Source: Agelaius tricolor
Taxonomy: Eukaryota > Chordata > Aves > Passeriformes > Icteridae
Reading direction: 5' to 3'
DNA length: 64,000 nucleotides
Assembly (NCBI GenBank): GCA_023055355.1
Contig: JALJCS010000039.1
Span: 3,101,501-3,165,500 of the forward strand
Below, one piece after another: positions 34,120-43,911 of this stretch (position 1 is the stretch's first letter; every line of letters begins with the position of its first letter). The position numbers and the translations under genes are program-made. The notes under the pieces were generated by a model. It was given only the letters and a program-made list of their open reading frames with translations, was not told the DNA's origin and made no database searches.

Positions 34120-34499
34120 GCCGCCACCCACGGCGGCGCTGCGAAGCATCGCGCAAGCGCCCAGACGGAGTGCCCGGACATGCCTGGCCCGCCGGCGAAC
34201 CCGCCCCGTGCTTAACCCCGACCGCCCCAGGCTCTTTTTGCTGCTCTGACCCGCGGGAGCGGCATCGCGGGCGAAGACACGGCAGCGGTCGGCGGCATGG
34301 CGGCGACAGGTGCTGGCTGCAGGGACGGCGGCCGGCTGCATCACGGCCCGGCGTCGCCTGGGATGGGGAAAGGCGCCATGCGTGAGGGACACCCCTCAGC
34401 GACGGCTGACCCCAACAGCTGGCCCTTCCCGCGACACCGCGGGCAAGGAGCCGGGACCGCTGCGCAGCTTTTCGCCACTCGGATGGAGCGCGAGGTTTC

Positions 34500-34533
<34 letters not shown>

Positions 34534-35905
34534 TTTTTTCCCGGGGCCCGTGCCTCGGTTCGAGACTCGTCTCTGTTCCCCCGCGTCCACGCCGCATTGG
34601 GTTTGGGCACTTCCGCCCTCTCTCTTTTCTCTCTCTCCTCTCTCCCTTCTTGCGGCTCAGCTCCAGCCGCACTGCCGCCCGATGCTGCTCGCAGCGGGCA
34701 CCCACACGGGCGCTACCCGGACCGGGGCCGGCACCGGCACCTCGTGTAGTTTTTTAAGGACACCTGAAGGCTCGCAGGGCCATGCGGCCGTCACACAGCT
34801 CGGGACGGTAAAGACGCCCTTCCGCAGGCCAGCGGGAGGGGCGACACCTCGCCTGTGATGGGAAGCGAATTGGAAAGGAGACCGCCCTGCCCGAGCACCG
34901 GACCCCTCCCGCCGTGGCTTTACCATGACAGAGAAGCCTTGGAAGGAGAGCCGGCCCGCTGGGGGCCCTCTCCGACAACACCCAAAAAGCCACATCAATC
35001 AGGAGCGGCTCCGGGAAGGAGCTGTGTGAACGGCGACAAGGGCCCCACGGCCACAGTCCTGAGACAATGGCGACGGCCGCCCAGCTCACCTGAGATTGGA
35101 TTGCCCACGGCAGCAGAGGAGCGCGGGGGGTGCCGCCACCCGGCCGCGGCCAACAACGGCTCCCCTTTAGGATAGGCAACAGCGGGACTGGACCGGCCTC
35201 CGCTGGGCTGGGGGGGGACTCGGCGGCCCCCCCCCCCCCCTCCCTTCCGGCCTGGGGAACCCAGCCGAGAGTGCGAGAAAAAGTGCCACCGACCTGGCGC
35301 CACGGGCCACCGGCTTTCACCCAGCCTAGCCGCGGTCGGCTTTCCCTTCCGGAAAAAAAAGCCAGGGGACAGCACGACAAAAAAGGCACACAGAGGCACG
35401 TTCGCAACGACCTGTGCTAGCTACGGGGGCCGCGGGGCCGGGGGCCCGGGGTGGGGACCGAGGTACGCGCCTCACTACCTCTCCACGATGGACCCACCGG
35501 CATCCCGCTCGTGCCTTCGTTGCAACGCTTCTCGGTGCCGGGGCTTAGGGCTGCGAGAGAAAAATATAAAGGCCCGCGGAGGCCTGGCGGGCACCCCCCC
35601 AACTCCATCCGCCTCAACAAAAAGCAACAGACCCGGCGCGGCAAACCTGGCCCTGCCCGGCATAAGCGGCTCAGTCGATCCGGCCACGACCGAGGTAGGC
35701 GAGGCGCCACCGCCTCACCCAGGACCAGTCTGGCGGGGCTCTCCATTGGGTGCCGGGCCCGTAAAAAAAAAAAAAAAAACTGGGCCAAAAAGATCTGCCT
35801 GCCACAACGCGGGTCCCCGGCTTAAGGCCGAGGAAGGTGGACGGCTTCAACAACGCAGGCCGGGGACCACCGCCGCCACCGAGGCGGACCCAGGGGCCCA
35901 AAACA
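34120..35905 (-). other. 5' external transcribed spacer region of the right rDNA copy
   Basis: The mirror of 22080-24101 on the minus strand, about 240 bp shorter. It carries an A17 tract near 35763 and a C run near 35231 matching the T and G runs of the left arm, and a CT microsatellite near 34500-34530 not seen at the left. Confidence 0.7.
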
Positions 35906-36315
35906 ACAGCAAATGATTCTGGAGCACAGGCATTGCCTGGAGAAAACTCTCCCCTGCTTTGTCTGGGCAATCCTTAACCAGTGTGTTACATGGCTCTTGC
36001 TGCCAATTTCTGCCTCAACAGTGTGATAGATGAATCTGATTCGTGCTAACAATTGTAACTATATTTTAAATATTTTAGAAAATATTTGTTAAACAGTAAT
36101 AGAAGAAAAGGATATGGAATTAGTGACACAAAACAGATGTTTTCAGATGTTCATGAGAAAACAGGATGCAGGATGTAGTTTGAGATAAGTAACATCCCAA
36201 AAGGCAATAGGCCTCAGGATAAATAAAGAATCCGCCTTGAAATGGACAAAATTGGGATGATTCCAGGTATCGATGAAATAATAAGGCTTCTTTTTGGAAT
36301 ATAATGCCGGCTTCT

Positions 36316-38285
36316 ATAACACAAGACTTGGGGTGCATGTGCAGCTTGTGGGGTTGTTCAAAGGACAGTGATGATGAGGAGAAGCCTTCGTGGGAAGCAA
36401 CCACCAAAGCCAAAAGACCCCTTAGAAGCAAGTGGAGCATGCACTGTGCAGTACAGTGACATAGATTTCAAGAATCAAAAATAGGAGGAGATTCACAGGA
36501 AATTATTGATGAATATGTATTAGCATCCAGTCTATAAGTTGTGTTTGGATTCTTTATCTTTTGAATGGCAGGCAGGGTGAGAAAACCCCCCGGGATCCTG
36601 ACTGGTTTTGCTTATGCTTTATCCAAACCACTGCCAAATTATTTTGTATCTGCTTGATTATATTTGATTGCATGATTTCATATCAAATTGCTGCTCAATT
36701 AAAATTGCTGCTAAATTCTAATGTTGGTTTATTAAATTAGACATATAGGGACCTCATTCATAACAACAGCCCACCTCAGTCACCTACCCGTTGGGACTGT
36801 GCTTTCTACTGAGCCAGTCCTGCCAGAAAAGCAGCTTTAAACACACCTCTAAGAAGGCACTGATCCAGATAAAGCCCATCCATTCCCCTCTGCCCAGGGC
36901 CAGTCCCCTGTACATCTGGCAGCCTGCAAAATCTAACACCCCCTCAGGCTCCAACACATTGTTCCAGCCCAAAGCATAAAGGCAATTTGTTTTGTTAAAG
37001 CTGAAGTCATTCCTGCAGGTCCTCGGCCTTCCAAGGCCAACGCTGCCACTCCGGAGGGAATCCTGTGACCCCAAGCATTTGATGGTGACCACACCAAAGC
37101 AAGAGGTGGCTCCTTCAGCCGGAGAATGGCACATGGAAATGCTGTGCCTTTGTGTCCCCAGCCTTCCCCCCACTGTTTCAGCAATGGCAGCTACACTTAG
37201 GCAGCTTCAGCAGAGCTTATTTGTGTTGGCTGAGAGCAGATCAGGACTCCCAGCCCACCTCTAACAGCAGCTTGCAATGACAACAGCACCTGCACACTGA
37301 GGTCTTTTGCTGGAGGCAAGCCTGTCACAGGCACACACCCTCTTCAAACTTCCCATCAAACAGAAAGGAGAAGAGCAGGAAAAGGCTACCTTTGGACCAG
37401 TCTTCCCCAGCTCTACACATGGGCCCATTCTGGGTAGAAAACTCCTGCCAGTGCTGGCCTTCTTCTTCATGGTGAGAAACTTCTCCCACAGGAACTTAGA
37501 GGGAAGCAGCTGAAAGGCAAAAATAAACCAGCTAGAGCCTCAGAGTTGGGCTTGTTCACAAAGGCTTTTCTTGAACAAGTGGCACTGCTGAACAATTTGT
37601 GGTCACATTGTCCAGGACAGTCCTGGAAGCCCTGGAAGTTGCTTGCTGAAATACTCAGCACCAATAAATTAACAATACAGAGTGCAATACACATACTCCA
37701 ACCACATGGCTCTGTCCCATCAGCTTCTCCGTGATTGCATGTGACATGGTTGGGGATTGCTGCTCTTTGGGCATTTCTTTCCTCTTTAGGTTCATTGGAT
37801 TGAGGCAGTGACCTTTTCAAAGAATGGGGACGAGCTCTCAGAACTGCCCTGACTCCATCCCTGTACAGCACTGAGAACTCACAGCAAGGAGATATCACTG
37901 CTGGCTGAGTCCAAGAGAGGCAAGAAAGGAACCTTGTACCAAGAGTGAGGAGCACAGGAATGTGTCCAAGTTGTAGTTCTCTCTGTTAATTAGCATTTGT
38001 TTTCTCTCTCTGGGCTCACAGACCCCTGCAGAGAGGAAAACAGAGGGATCTCCTGGACAGAGCCTCAGCAGTGGGGCATCTTCAGTCAAGTGAGCTCCAG
38101 ACACCAAGGGACATTTGTGGCCCTGGCTCCAGGGAGCAGGAAAGAACTGTACAGCCCTCAAGATTCCTACCAATCCAGAGCTTTCAAGAGAAGCCAACTC
38201 CTTTGGGAGAGATACCATCAACACATGGTAAACCAAAATCAGGGGACAATTCCCAGCACAGGAAGATTTCCACCATCCTGCAGAA
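36316..38285. other. no recognisable gene
   Basis: This follows the right arm. 36316-36770 is AT-rich and could be a degraded LTR. The remainder is unique-looking sequence with no splice-supported coding frame. Confidence 0.4.
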
Positions 38286-38291
38286 CAAAGG

Positions 38292-38677
38292 TGTGATGGT
38301 GTTCACAGGGGTCTTATGATGAGGGAAGAGACGAGGATCTGACTCCATGGTTCAGCAGGCTTGATTTATTATTTTGTGATATATATTATATTAAAACTAC
38401 ACTAAAAGAATAGAAGAAAGGATTTCATCAGAAGGCTTGCTAAGAATAGAAGAGGAAGGAATGATAACCAAGGCTTCTGGCCTGGACTCTCTGTCTGAAC
38501 CAGCTGGGCTGTGATTGGCCATTAATTACAAACATCCAACATGGGCCAATCGAAGATCCACCTGTTGCATTCCACGGAAGCAGATAATCATTGTTTACAT
38601 TTTGTTCCTGAGGCTTCTCAGCTTCTCAGGAGAAAAAATCCTAAGGAAAAGATTTTTCATAAAAGATATCTGGGACA
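38292..38677 (-). mobile_element. solo LTR with 6 bp target-site duplication
   Basis: On the minus strand it starts TGTCCCAGATATC and ends AACACCATCACA. The flanks CAAAGG (38286-38291) and CAAAGG (38678-38683) are identical, proving a retroviral integration. The sequence is closely similar to 41218-41592. Confidence 0.92.
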
Positions 38678-38733
38678 CAAAGGTGCTGAGACATTTTCTT
38701 CTGGACGTGCTGCAGCAGATAACTTGCTTTGCT

Positions 38734-39466
38734 GTACACTGTGTCTGCAGGGCTGGATCCGTGCCCACAAGGGCGCTGGGAGAGAACAGCTGCTTTGGAA
38801 GCTCTTCCAGCTGGGACCAGCCCTGTCTCACAGGGCTTTGGGCAGAGTTTGAGCTTCCCCCCCAACATGCTCAGGTGCCCAAGGGCAGCTTGGTCTTGAC
38901 ACCAGCAGGGGGCTATTTACAAATCACAAACGGGACAGGACTGCTGTGGAACTGCCTTGAGCTGTTTTATTTTCCAGCATCACTCTCATTACGTGGTTAT
39001 GACAATGGGAAGATGCCAGCAGCTCACATCCCAGGCAGCAGACCAAGAACCTAATGTTACAACTTCCTTTATAAGTTTCTTGACCAATCACACAAAGCAA
39101 AAGCACATTGATAGTAGTTCTATCCAACCACTATAAGCACACGTACCTTTGGTTAAAACAATGCTTGCTTATTTTGAATACAATACCTGCTTGTAAGCCT
39201 TAAAGCACAATGCACAGAGCTCCGTTATTAAGCTTTAACCCTCCTAATCTCTTGCTAGATAAACTTTTCTGTGGCTTAGGGAGTTATTCTAGACAAGCGT
39301 TAATACACAGACCATTGTTCTATTTGTCCTTGCTTTTCTACTTTTTAAATAATTTTTCTGCTGACCTATCTCATGGCAGCTGCTTAGCTCTAATCACAGT
39401 TCTACTGTATCTGAGGCTTGCCTTTTGCAGCTTTCCCAAAACCCTCTAATTTTGTGATTTCCCACA
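38734..39466 (-). mobile_element. LTR-like block with adjoining polypurine tract
   Basis: On the minus strand a purine-rich AGAGAAGGGGATT (39479-39467) precedes a TGTGGGAAATCAC start. A TATA-like ACTTATAAAGG (about 39070) and AATAAA (about 38970) follow. The far end is uncertain. The polypurine tract suggests a 3' LTR whose internal part, above 39467, has decayed. Confidence 0.55.
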
Positions 39467-39796
39467 AATCCCCTTCTCTCTTCACCTAAAAAGAAACCTT
39501 AATAATTGTGTAGTTTATTACTTGCGTTTCGTAGCCTTACTAGAATATTTCAGCTTATTACCTACTTAAAGCATTTTCTTGCTTGCACTAAAGCAGGGGC
39601 AGGGAGAGCAGGGAGACCAGGGCAGTTTGCAGCCTTAACACAGCCCAGTGGGTACTTACAGTGAAAGATGTCAGTCTTTCCCTGGACAAAAGACGAGGTG
39701 TCGAGGTCTTCTTTGGGAATCCAGAAGCCATTTTGATGGCAGGATCCCCAGATGAGTGACAATGCCTCAACAAAACTGGAAGAAGCAACAATGGAA

Positions 39797-39890
39797 CTCT
39801 GAAAATCCAGAACCCAATTCATGGCAGATTCAAGGCATATATTGGTGCTAAAAATTTTCTATGATTTGAAAGTAGCTAAGTGCTTGTTTG
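39797..39890 (+). repeat. short dispersed repeat, copy 1
   Basis: The stretch beginning CTGAAAATCCAGAACCCAAT and including ATTTGAAAGTAGC recurs at 40569-40655. It could be the edge of an LTR family. Confidence 0.6.
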
Positions 39891-40568
39891 GTCTAAGTAG
39901 CTACTATGTTAGGCCTCTAGTTGGACTTTATTTGAACTATAGGGCTGCCTTGTGCAATTCAAAGATGGATCATACCGAAACCTGGAGCTAAAAATCTGAA
40001 CATTAGCAATAGTTAGAACAGACAAAGCTGCAGCCTAAATATTACTTTAAAATAGCTAGAGTGGATATCCTCTTCTTTTGGCTAAAGCACCCCTGCTCTC
40101 TCAGCTGCTCCTCACAGGACTTGGGAGAGACTGGGATGTTATGGCTAATGGCTTAAAAATTGTTAGAAAGGACTTTCTGCCCCTTGGGACAAAACTGTAT
40201 AAAGAGGCTGCGACCACCCAAGCCCACCCTTCCCTGAAAATGCCTCTGGACTGGAACTTGGCACTGGGAGTTAAGCTGCCTAAGGGAACTTGAGACAAGA
40301 CAAAGGTGACACTATTGTCCCATTAGCTCAGGGCTGGGGAGAAGTAAACAAGGCTGCAGAGAAAAAACTATCCACAACACAGCCAAACCCAGCAGCTGTC
40401 CTGAAAATCAGCTCTGTCTGGCTTCAAGGTGGGCAAGTCATAGCCACAGACTCGTCTGCTGAGGCCAGGTTTGCACACACACCTCCCATCAAAGACCTCC
40501 ACAGTGCCCCCAGACCCATTCCTGAGGCCTTGCACCAGACAACTGCAGGGCACGCAAAGTAACACAAC

Positions 40569-40655
40569 AGATCTGAAAATCCAGAAGCCAATTGATGGCA
40601 GACTCAAAGGACAGACAGATGCTAAAGATTTTCTATTATTTGAAAGTAGCAATAG
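40569..40655 (+). repeat. short dispersed repeat, copy 2
   Basis: Matches 39797-39890 in direct orientation with several substitutions. The sequence diverges after GAAAGTAGC. Confidence 0.6.
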
Positions 40656-41217
40656 ACAGAGTCCAACTTGCCCCACCCCAGGGAGGCAGCTGGGAGGTCC
40701 CACCTTGCCCAAATCTCCAGGAATCCATTGGAGTCTTACGTTTTGCGAGACCTCACCACAGAGAAGACCAGAAGAGGATTTTATGGTATGCCAATGGGAT
40801 CCATGGAATGGTGATGTTTTTCACTTCATCTGTCTCTGTCACTCTCCTTCTTCCCCTTCTTCCCAACCCCTCATCTCCACCCCTGCCACCCCCCCGCTTC
40901 TTTTTCTTTTCCTTTCTCTCTCTCTTCCTCCTATTTACTGTTACATAAAATCCAGACTATTGATTTTGGCATATGGTCTCATTTGCACCTCAATTCACAG
41001 GCCTCTCTCTAATAATTGTAATAACCAGATGATAACAACCCACTGAAACTTGATGAAACTTCAACAGACCTCATTCACCTTTCAGCAGTTTAAGCAACCA
41101 CTAGACGGGAAAAAAAAGTATAGACCAGTACATTTAGAAAATGTTGCATTCCTTCAGTGCAAAAAAAAAAAAGCACAATCAGTAGAGCATATATTGTTCA
41201 TCCACTCAGCTGTGCAT

Positions 41218-41592
41218 TGTGGTGGTGTTCACAGGGGTCTTAGGATGAGGGAAGAGATGAGGATTCACTCATCTGACTCTTGATTTATTATTTTATTATA
41301 TATATTCTATTAAAATTATACTAAAAGAATAGAAGAAAGGATATCATCAGAAGGCTAGCTAAGAATAGAAAAAGAAAGAATGAATAACAAAAGCTTGTGT
41401 CTCAGAGAGTCCAAGCCAGCTGACTGTGAGTGGCCATTAATTAGAAACAACTCTAGGAGACCAATCCCAGATGCACCTGTTGCATTCCAGAGCAGCAGAT
41501 AACCATTGTTTAAATTTTGTTCCTGAGCTCTCTCAGCTTCTCAGGAGAAAAAACCCAAAGGAAAGGATTTTTCATAAAACATGTCTGTGACA
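41218..41592 (-). mobile_element. solo LTR, same family as 38292-38677
   Basis: On the minus strand it runs from TGTCACAGACATG to ACACCACCACA. The flanks are GTGCAT (41212-41217) and GTGCAG (41593-41598): five of six bases match, consistent with a 6 bp target-site duplication with one later change. Confidence 0.88.
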
Positions 41593-41734
41593 GTGCAGAC
41601 CACTGAACTGCTGCACCAGAAGACGGGCATTGTCCCATCCTGTATTTCCCTTTGGCATTCTCTCTCAGAGCGCAGATGAGACAAAACCAAAAAGTTCAAC
41701 TTGAGTCAATCTTTACCTCCAAAGGAAATTCAGG

Positions 41735-41835
41735 AACTTTCTGCAGAGGCCAATGCTCTGCACGCTGATGAACTCCTTGCAGAGGCCAATGCTCTGCACG
41801 CTCAGGAACTTTGCAGAGGCCAATGCTCCGCGAAC
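41735..41835 (+). repeat. tandem repeat, about 36-42 bp unit
   Basis: Three successive units begin TGCAGAGGCCAATGCTC, each followed by related GAACT-containing sequence. Confidence 0.85.
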
Positions 41836-41879
41836 AATTCCCCTGGCGAATCGCCCGGTGAAGCCGCCTGCAGGAGCCC

Positions 41880-42625
41880 AGGCTGCGCACAAGCAGCCAG
41901 GGCCGCGTTCTCAGGCAACTGAGGCCGCGCCGCTGTCACAGACGCTGCCGCCGCCTTCGTGGTTTCCAGGCAGCCGCGGAACCCGGCAGCCGCCGCCCTT
42001 TCCCGGCTCCTGCCCCTCCCGGCCCCGCACGCCCCCCAAGATGCTGCCGGGGCTCGGGGGCTTCGTCTGCCTGGGCTGGGGCTCGGCCTCCCCTGCGGGA
42101 CAAGGTGAGGGGGGGTCCCCGGGGGTCGTGTCCCCCCGGGAGCGTGGGTGAGTCCCCCATGTCCCCCCCGAGCCGGGGTCACCCCCTTTTCTCTGCCCAG
42201 AGCTCCTGAGCCAGCTCCTGCTGCCCCCTGGGAGGGGCTTTGGGGAGCCCTCCGGGGACCCCCTTGAATGCCCATTCCTGGGCACTGGGACCCTTCGCAT
42301 CTCCTTCCCCAGCTGCAGGACCCCCTGCACCCCCTTATCCTGCCCCGACACCCCCTGCACCCCCTTTCCCGGGTATCCTCCTCTCCCAGCCCCTGGATCC
42401 CCCGTTTCCATGAGCCCGGGGACCCCCGGACCCCATTCCCGGCCAGCCCGGGGCACCTCAGCCCCAGGCCTTCCTTTGCCCGGCGAGCGGTGACGTCACT
42501 GCAGACTCGGGCCGCCATTGGCCAGCAGCAAAGAGCGGCGCCAATGGCGGGGCCGGAGGCGGCTCAGGGGCCGTGAAGAGCCTTGAGCTGTGAGGGGCCC
42601 TGAGGGGCCATGAAGGGCCGTGAGG
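41880..42625 (+). promoter_or_regulatory. GC-rich island with a possible first exon
   Basis: A CpG-rich stretch resembling a promoter island. An ATG at 42041 opens a frame reading MLPGLGGFVCLGWGSASPAG that ends at a consensus donor (CAAG, then GTGAGG, after 42104). I find no following exon. It may be a dead or relocated promoter fragment. Confidence 0.4.
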
Positions 42626-43000
42626 TGTCACTCTTGCGCCGAGAATGACACAGGAACAGGCAGGAGGCAGTATTGCAGAAAGACTAAAAGAAGGTTTAAT
42701 TCAAGAGAACCGTGCGGTTTTTATAGAGTGATACGATATATTCTGTTTGATTGGCTCGTTAACAAAATCACATTCTTTAGACACCGTCCTTGAGAAGAAG
42801 AGAAAGATGAAGCAGAAGAACACCACCTGCAGATTGTTTATACTGAAGTTCTCACATTCTTACAACTTGCTAATAATTCTCACAAGCTGCTGTGAGAAAT
42901 ACTTGCTGTTTCTCTCTCTCTGTGTCCCATGGCATCCACAGTGAGGGGCTGTGAGGGGTCTTGGGCAACTGTGAGGGAGCCATGAGGGGCCTGTGAGGGA
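42590..43000 (+). repeat. degenerate GTGAGGGGC minisatellite, split by an LTR
   Basis: Units such as GTGAGGGGCC and ATGAGGGGCC occur at 42590-42625 and resume at 42941-43015. The array is interrupted by the LTR at 42626-42940. Confidence 0.75.
42626..42940 (-). mobile_element. solo LTR, 315 bp
   Basis: On the minus strand it runs TGTGGATGCC to GAGTGACA. A TATA box (CTATAAAAAC, about 42720) is followed by ATTAAA about 30 bp downstream. GTGAGG flanks both sides (42620-42625 and 42941-42946), although the flank is itself repetitive. Confidence 0.8.
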
Positions 43001-43137
43001 CCATGGGGAACTGTGTGGTGTTATCTTTTTATACTAAAAACGACATGTACACTATTTACAATAACTTCTCAATACTTATCACCTATGTTAGACAGTGAGT
43101 TTTTACTCTAATCTAAAAATGCCAACATCACTTAAAA

Positions 43138-43286
43138 GATGGAGGGAGGGAGGGAGGGAGGGAGGGAGGGAGGAAGGAAGGAAGGAAGGAAGGAAGGAAG
43201 GAAGGAAGGAAGGAAGGAAGGAAGGAAGGAAGGAAGGAAGGAAGGAAGGAAGGAAGGAAGGAAGGAAGGAAGGAAGGAAGGAAGGG
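43138..43286 (+). repeat. tetranucleotide microsatellite (GGAG)n(GGAA)n
   Basis: About 149 bp of GGGA and then GGAA units, directly abutting the LTR at 43287. Open frames across it are artefacts. Confidence 0.97.
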
Positions 43287-43890
43287 TGATAAATGAATTC
43301 ACTGGATTCAAGGATCATACAATTATAAATTTATTATTATTATTATGCAAGCAAGAATAAGCAAAGTTCAGCGCTGGGTGGCCGGGAGTCTCCGCTCCTC
43401 TAGGCTCGCACCGTTCCTATCCCCAAAGTCCACCTTTTATTGCCTTTTTCTCCCGGGTCCAGGGATGACGTGGTCTGTCTTTTGCGCTTGCTTGTTCAGT
43501 TGCTAGGGGGTCTTTTTCTGCCTTCTGGTGGTTGTGGGATGAAGGCTCCAAGTCTTCCTCTTTTAACCGCTGAGTGAACTTTTCCTTCTAAGGCATACCT
43601 ATACAGTGGAATTTTCAGAACACTATAGGATTCCCGCAAGCCTAAGAAATTCTTGTGAGTTTAGGGATTGTTATTACAGCTCTCCTCTGTGACCTCTTAG
43701 GTGAACTTTTCTTTACCATGGAATTCCCAAAGCACTATACGATTCCTGCAAGCCAAGCAACCACATGTGAACCATATGTGGCTATACATTTAAAATCAAG
43801 TGGTTTTAGCTATGTAGTTATTGCTTTGATATTGTACAATTATTTAGCTATTGATTAAATTAATGAACAAATGTATTGCTACTTATTACA
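43287..43890 (-). repeat. 3' LTR of the minus-strand provirus
   Basis: 604 bp with TG...CA ends (TGTAATAAGTAGC to CATTTATCA on the minus strand). It carries a TATA-like CAATAAAAGG and AATAAA before its end, and matches the 5' LTR at 52452-53058. Confidence 0.93.
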
Positions 43891-43911
43891 ATCCCCCATT
43901 TTTTTTTTACC
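43891..43911 (-). promoter_or_regulatory. polypurine tract
   Basis: On the minus strand an A10-rich run followed by ATGGGGGAT lies directly before the TGTAATAAG start of the 3' LTR. Confidence 0.85.

Larger units (their letters stand above)
31708..36315 (-). repeat. right arm of a large rDNA inverted repeat
   Basis: The reverse complement of 21665-26482 with substitutions and indels. It ends at 36311-36315 (CTTCT), matching the first bases of the left arm (AGAAG), and then continues into sequence not present at the left, where the 1.34 kb LTR abuts. Confidence 0.9.
39467..41217. other. non-coding, no gene recognised
   Basis: It may include decayed provirus interior next to the LTR at 38734-39466. 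It holds one pair of short direct repeats (listed separately), an A-rich run near 41160 and pyrimidine-rich stretches near 40850-40930. Confidence 0.4.

Noticed and set aside
33091..34392. ORFs within the minus-strand 18S
   Set aside because: Near-identical ORFs exist in the plus-strand 18S; they are chance frames in rRNA sequence.
43095..43360. Repetitive glycine, arginine, glutamate and lysine ORFs
   Set aside because: They are translations of the GGAG/GGAA microsatellite.
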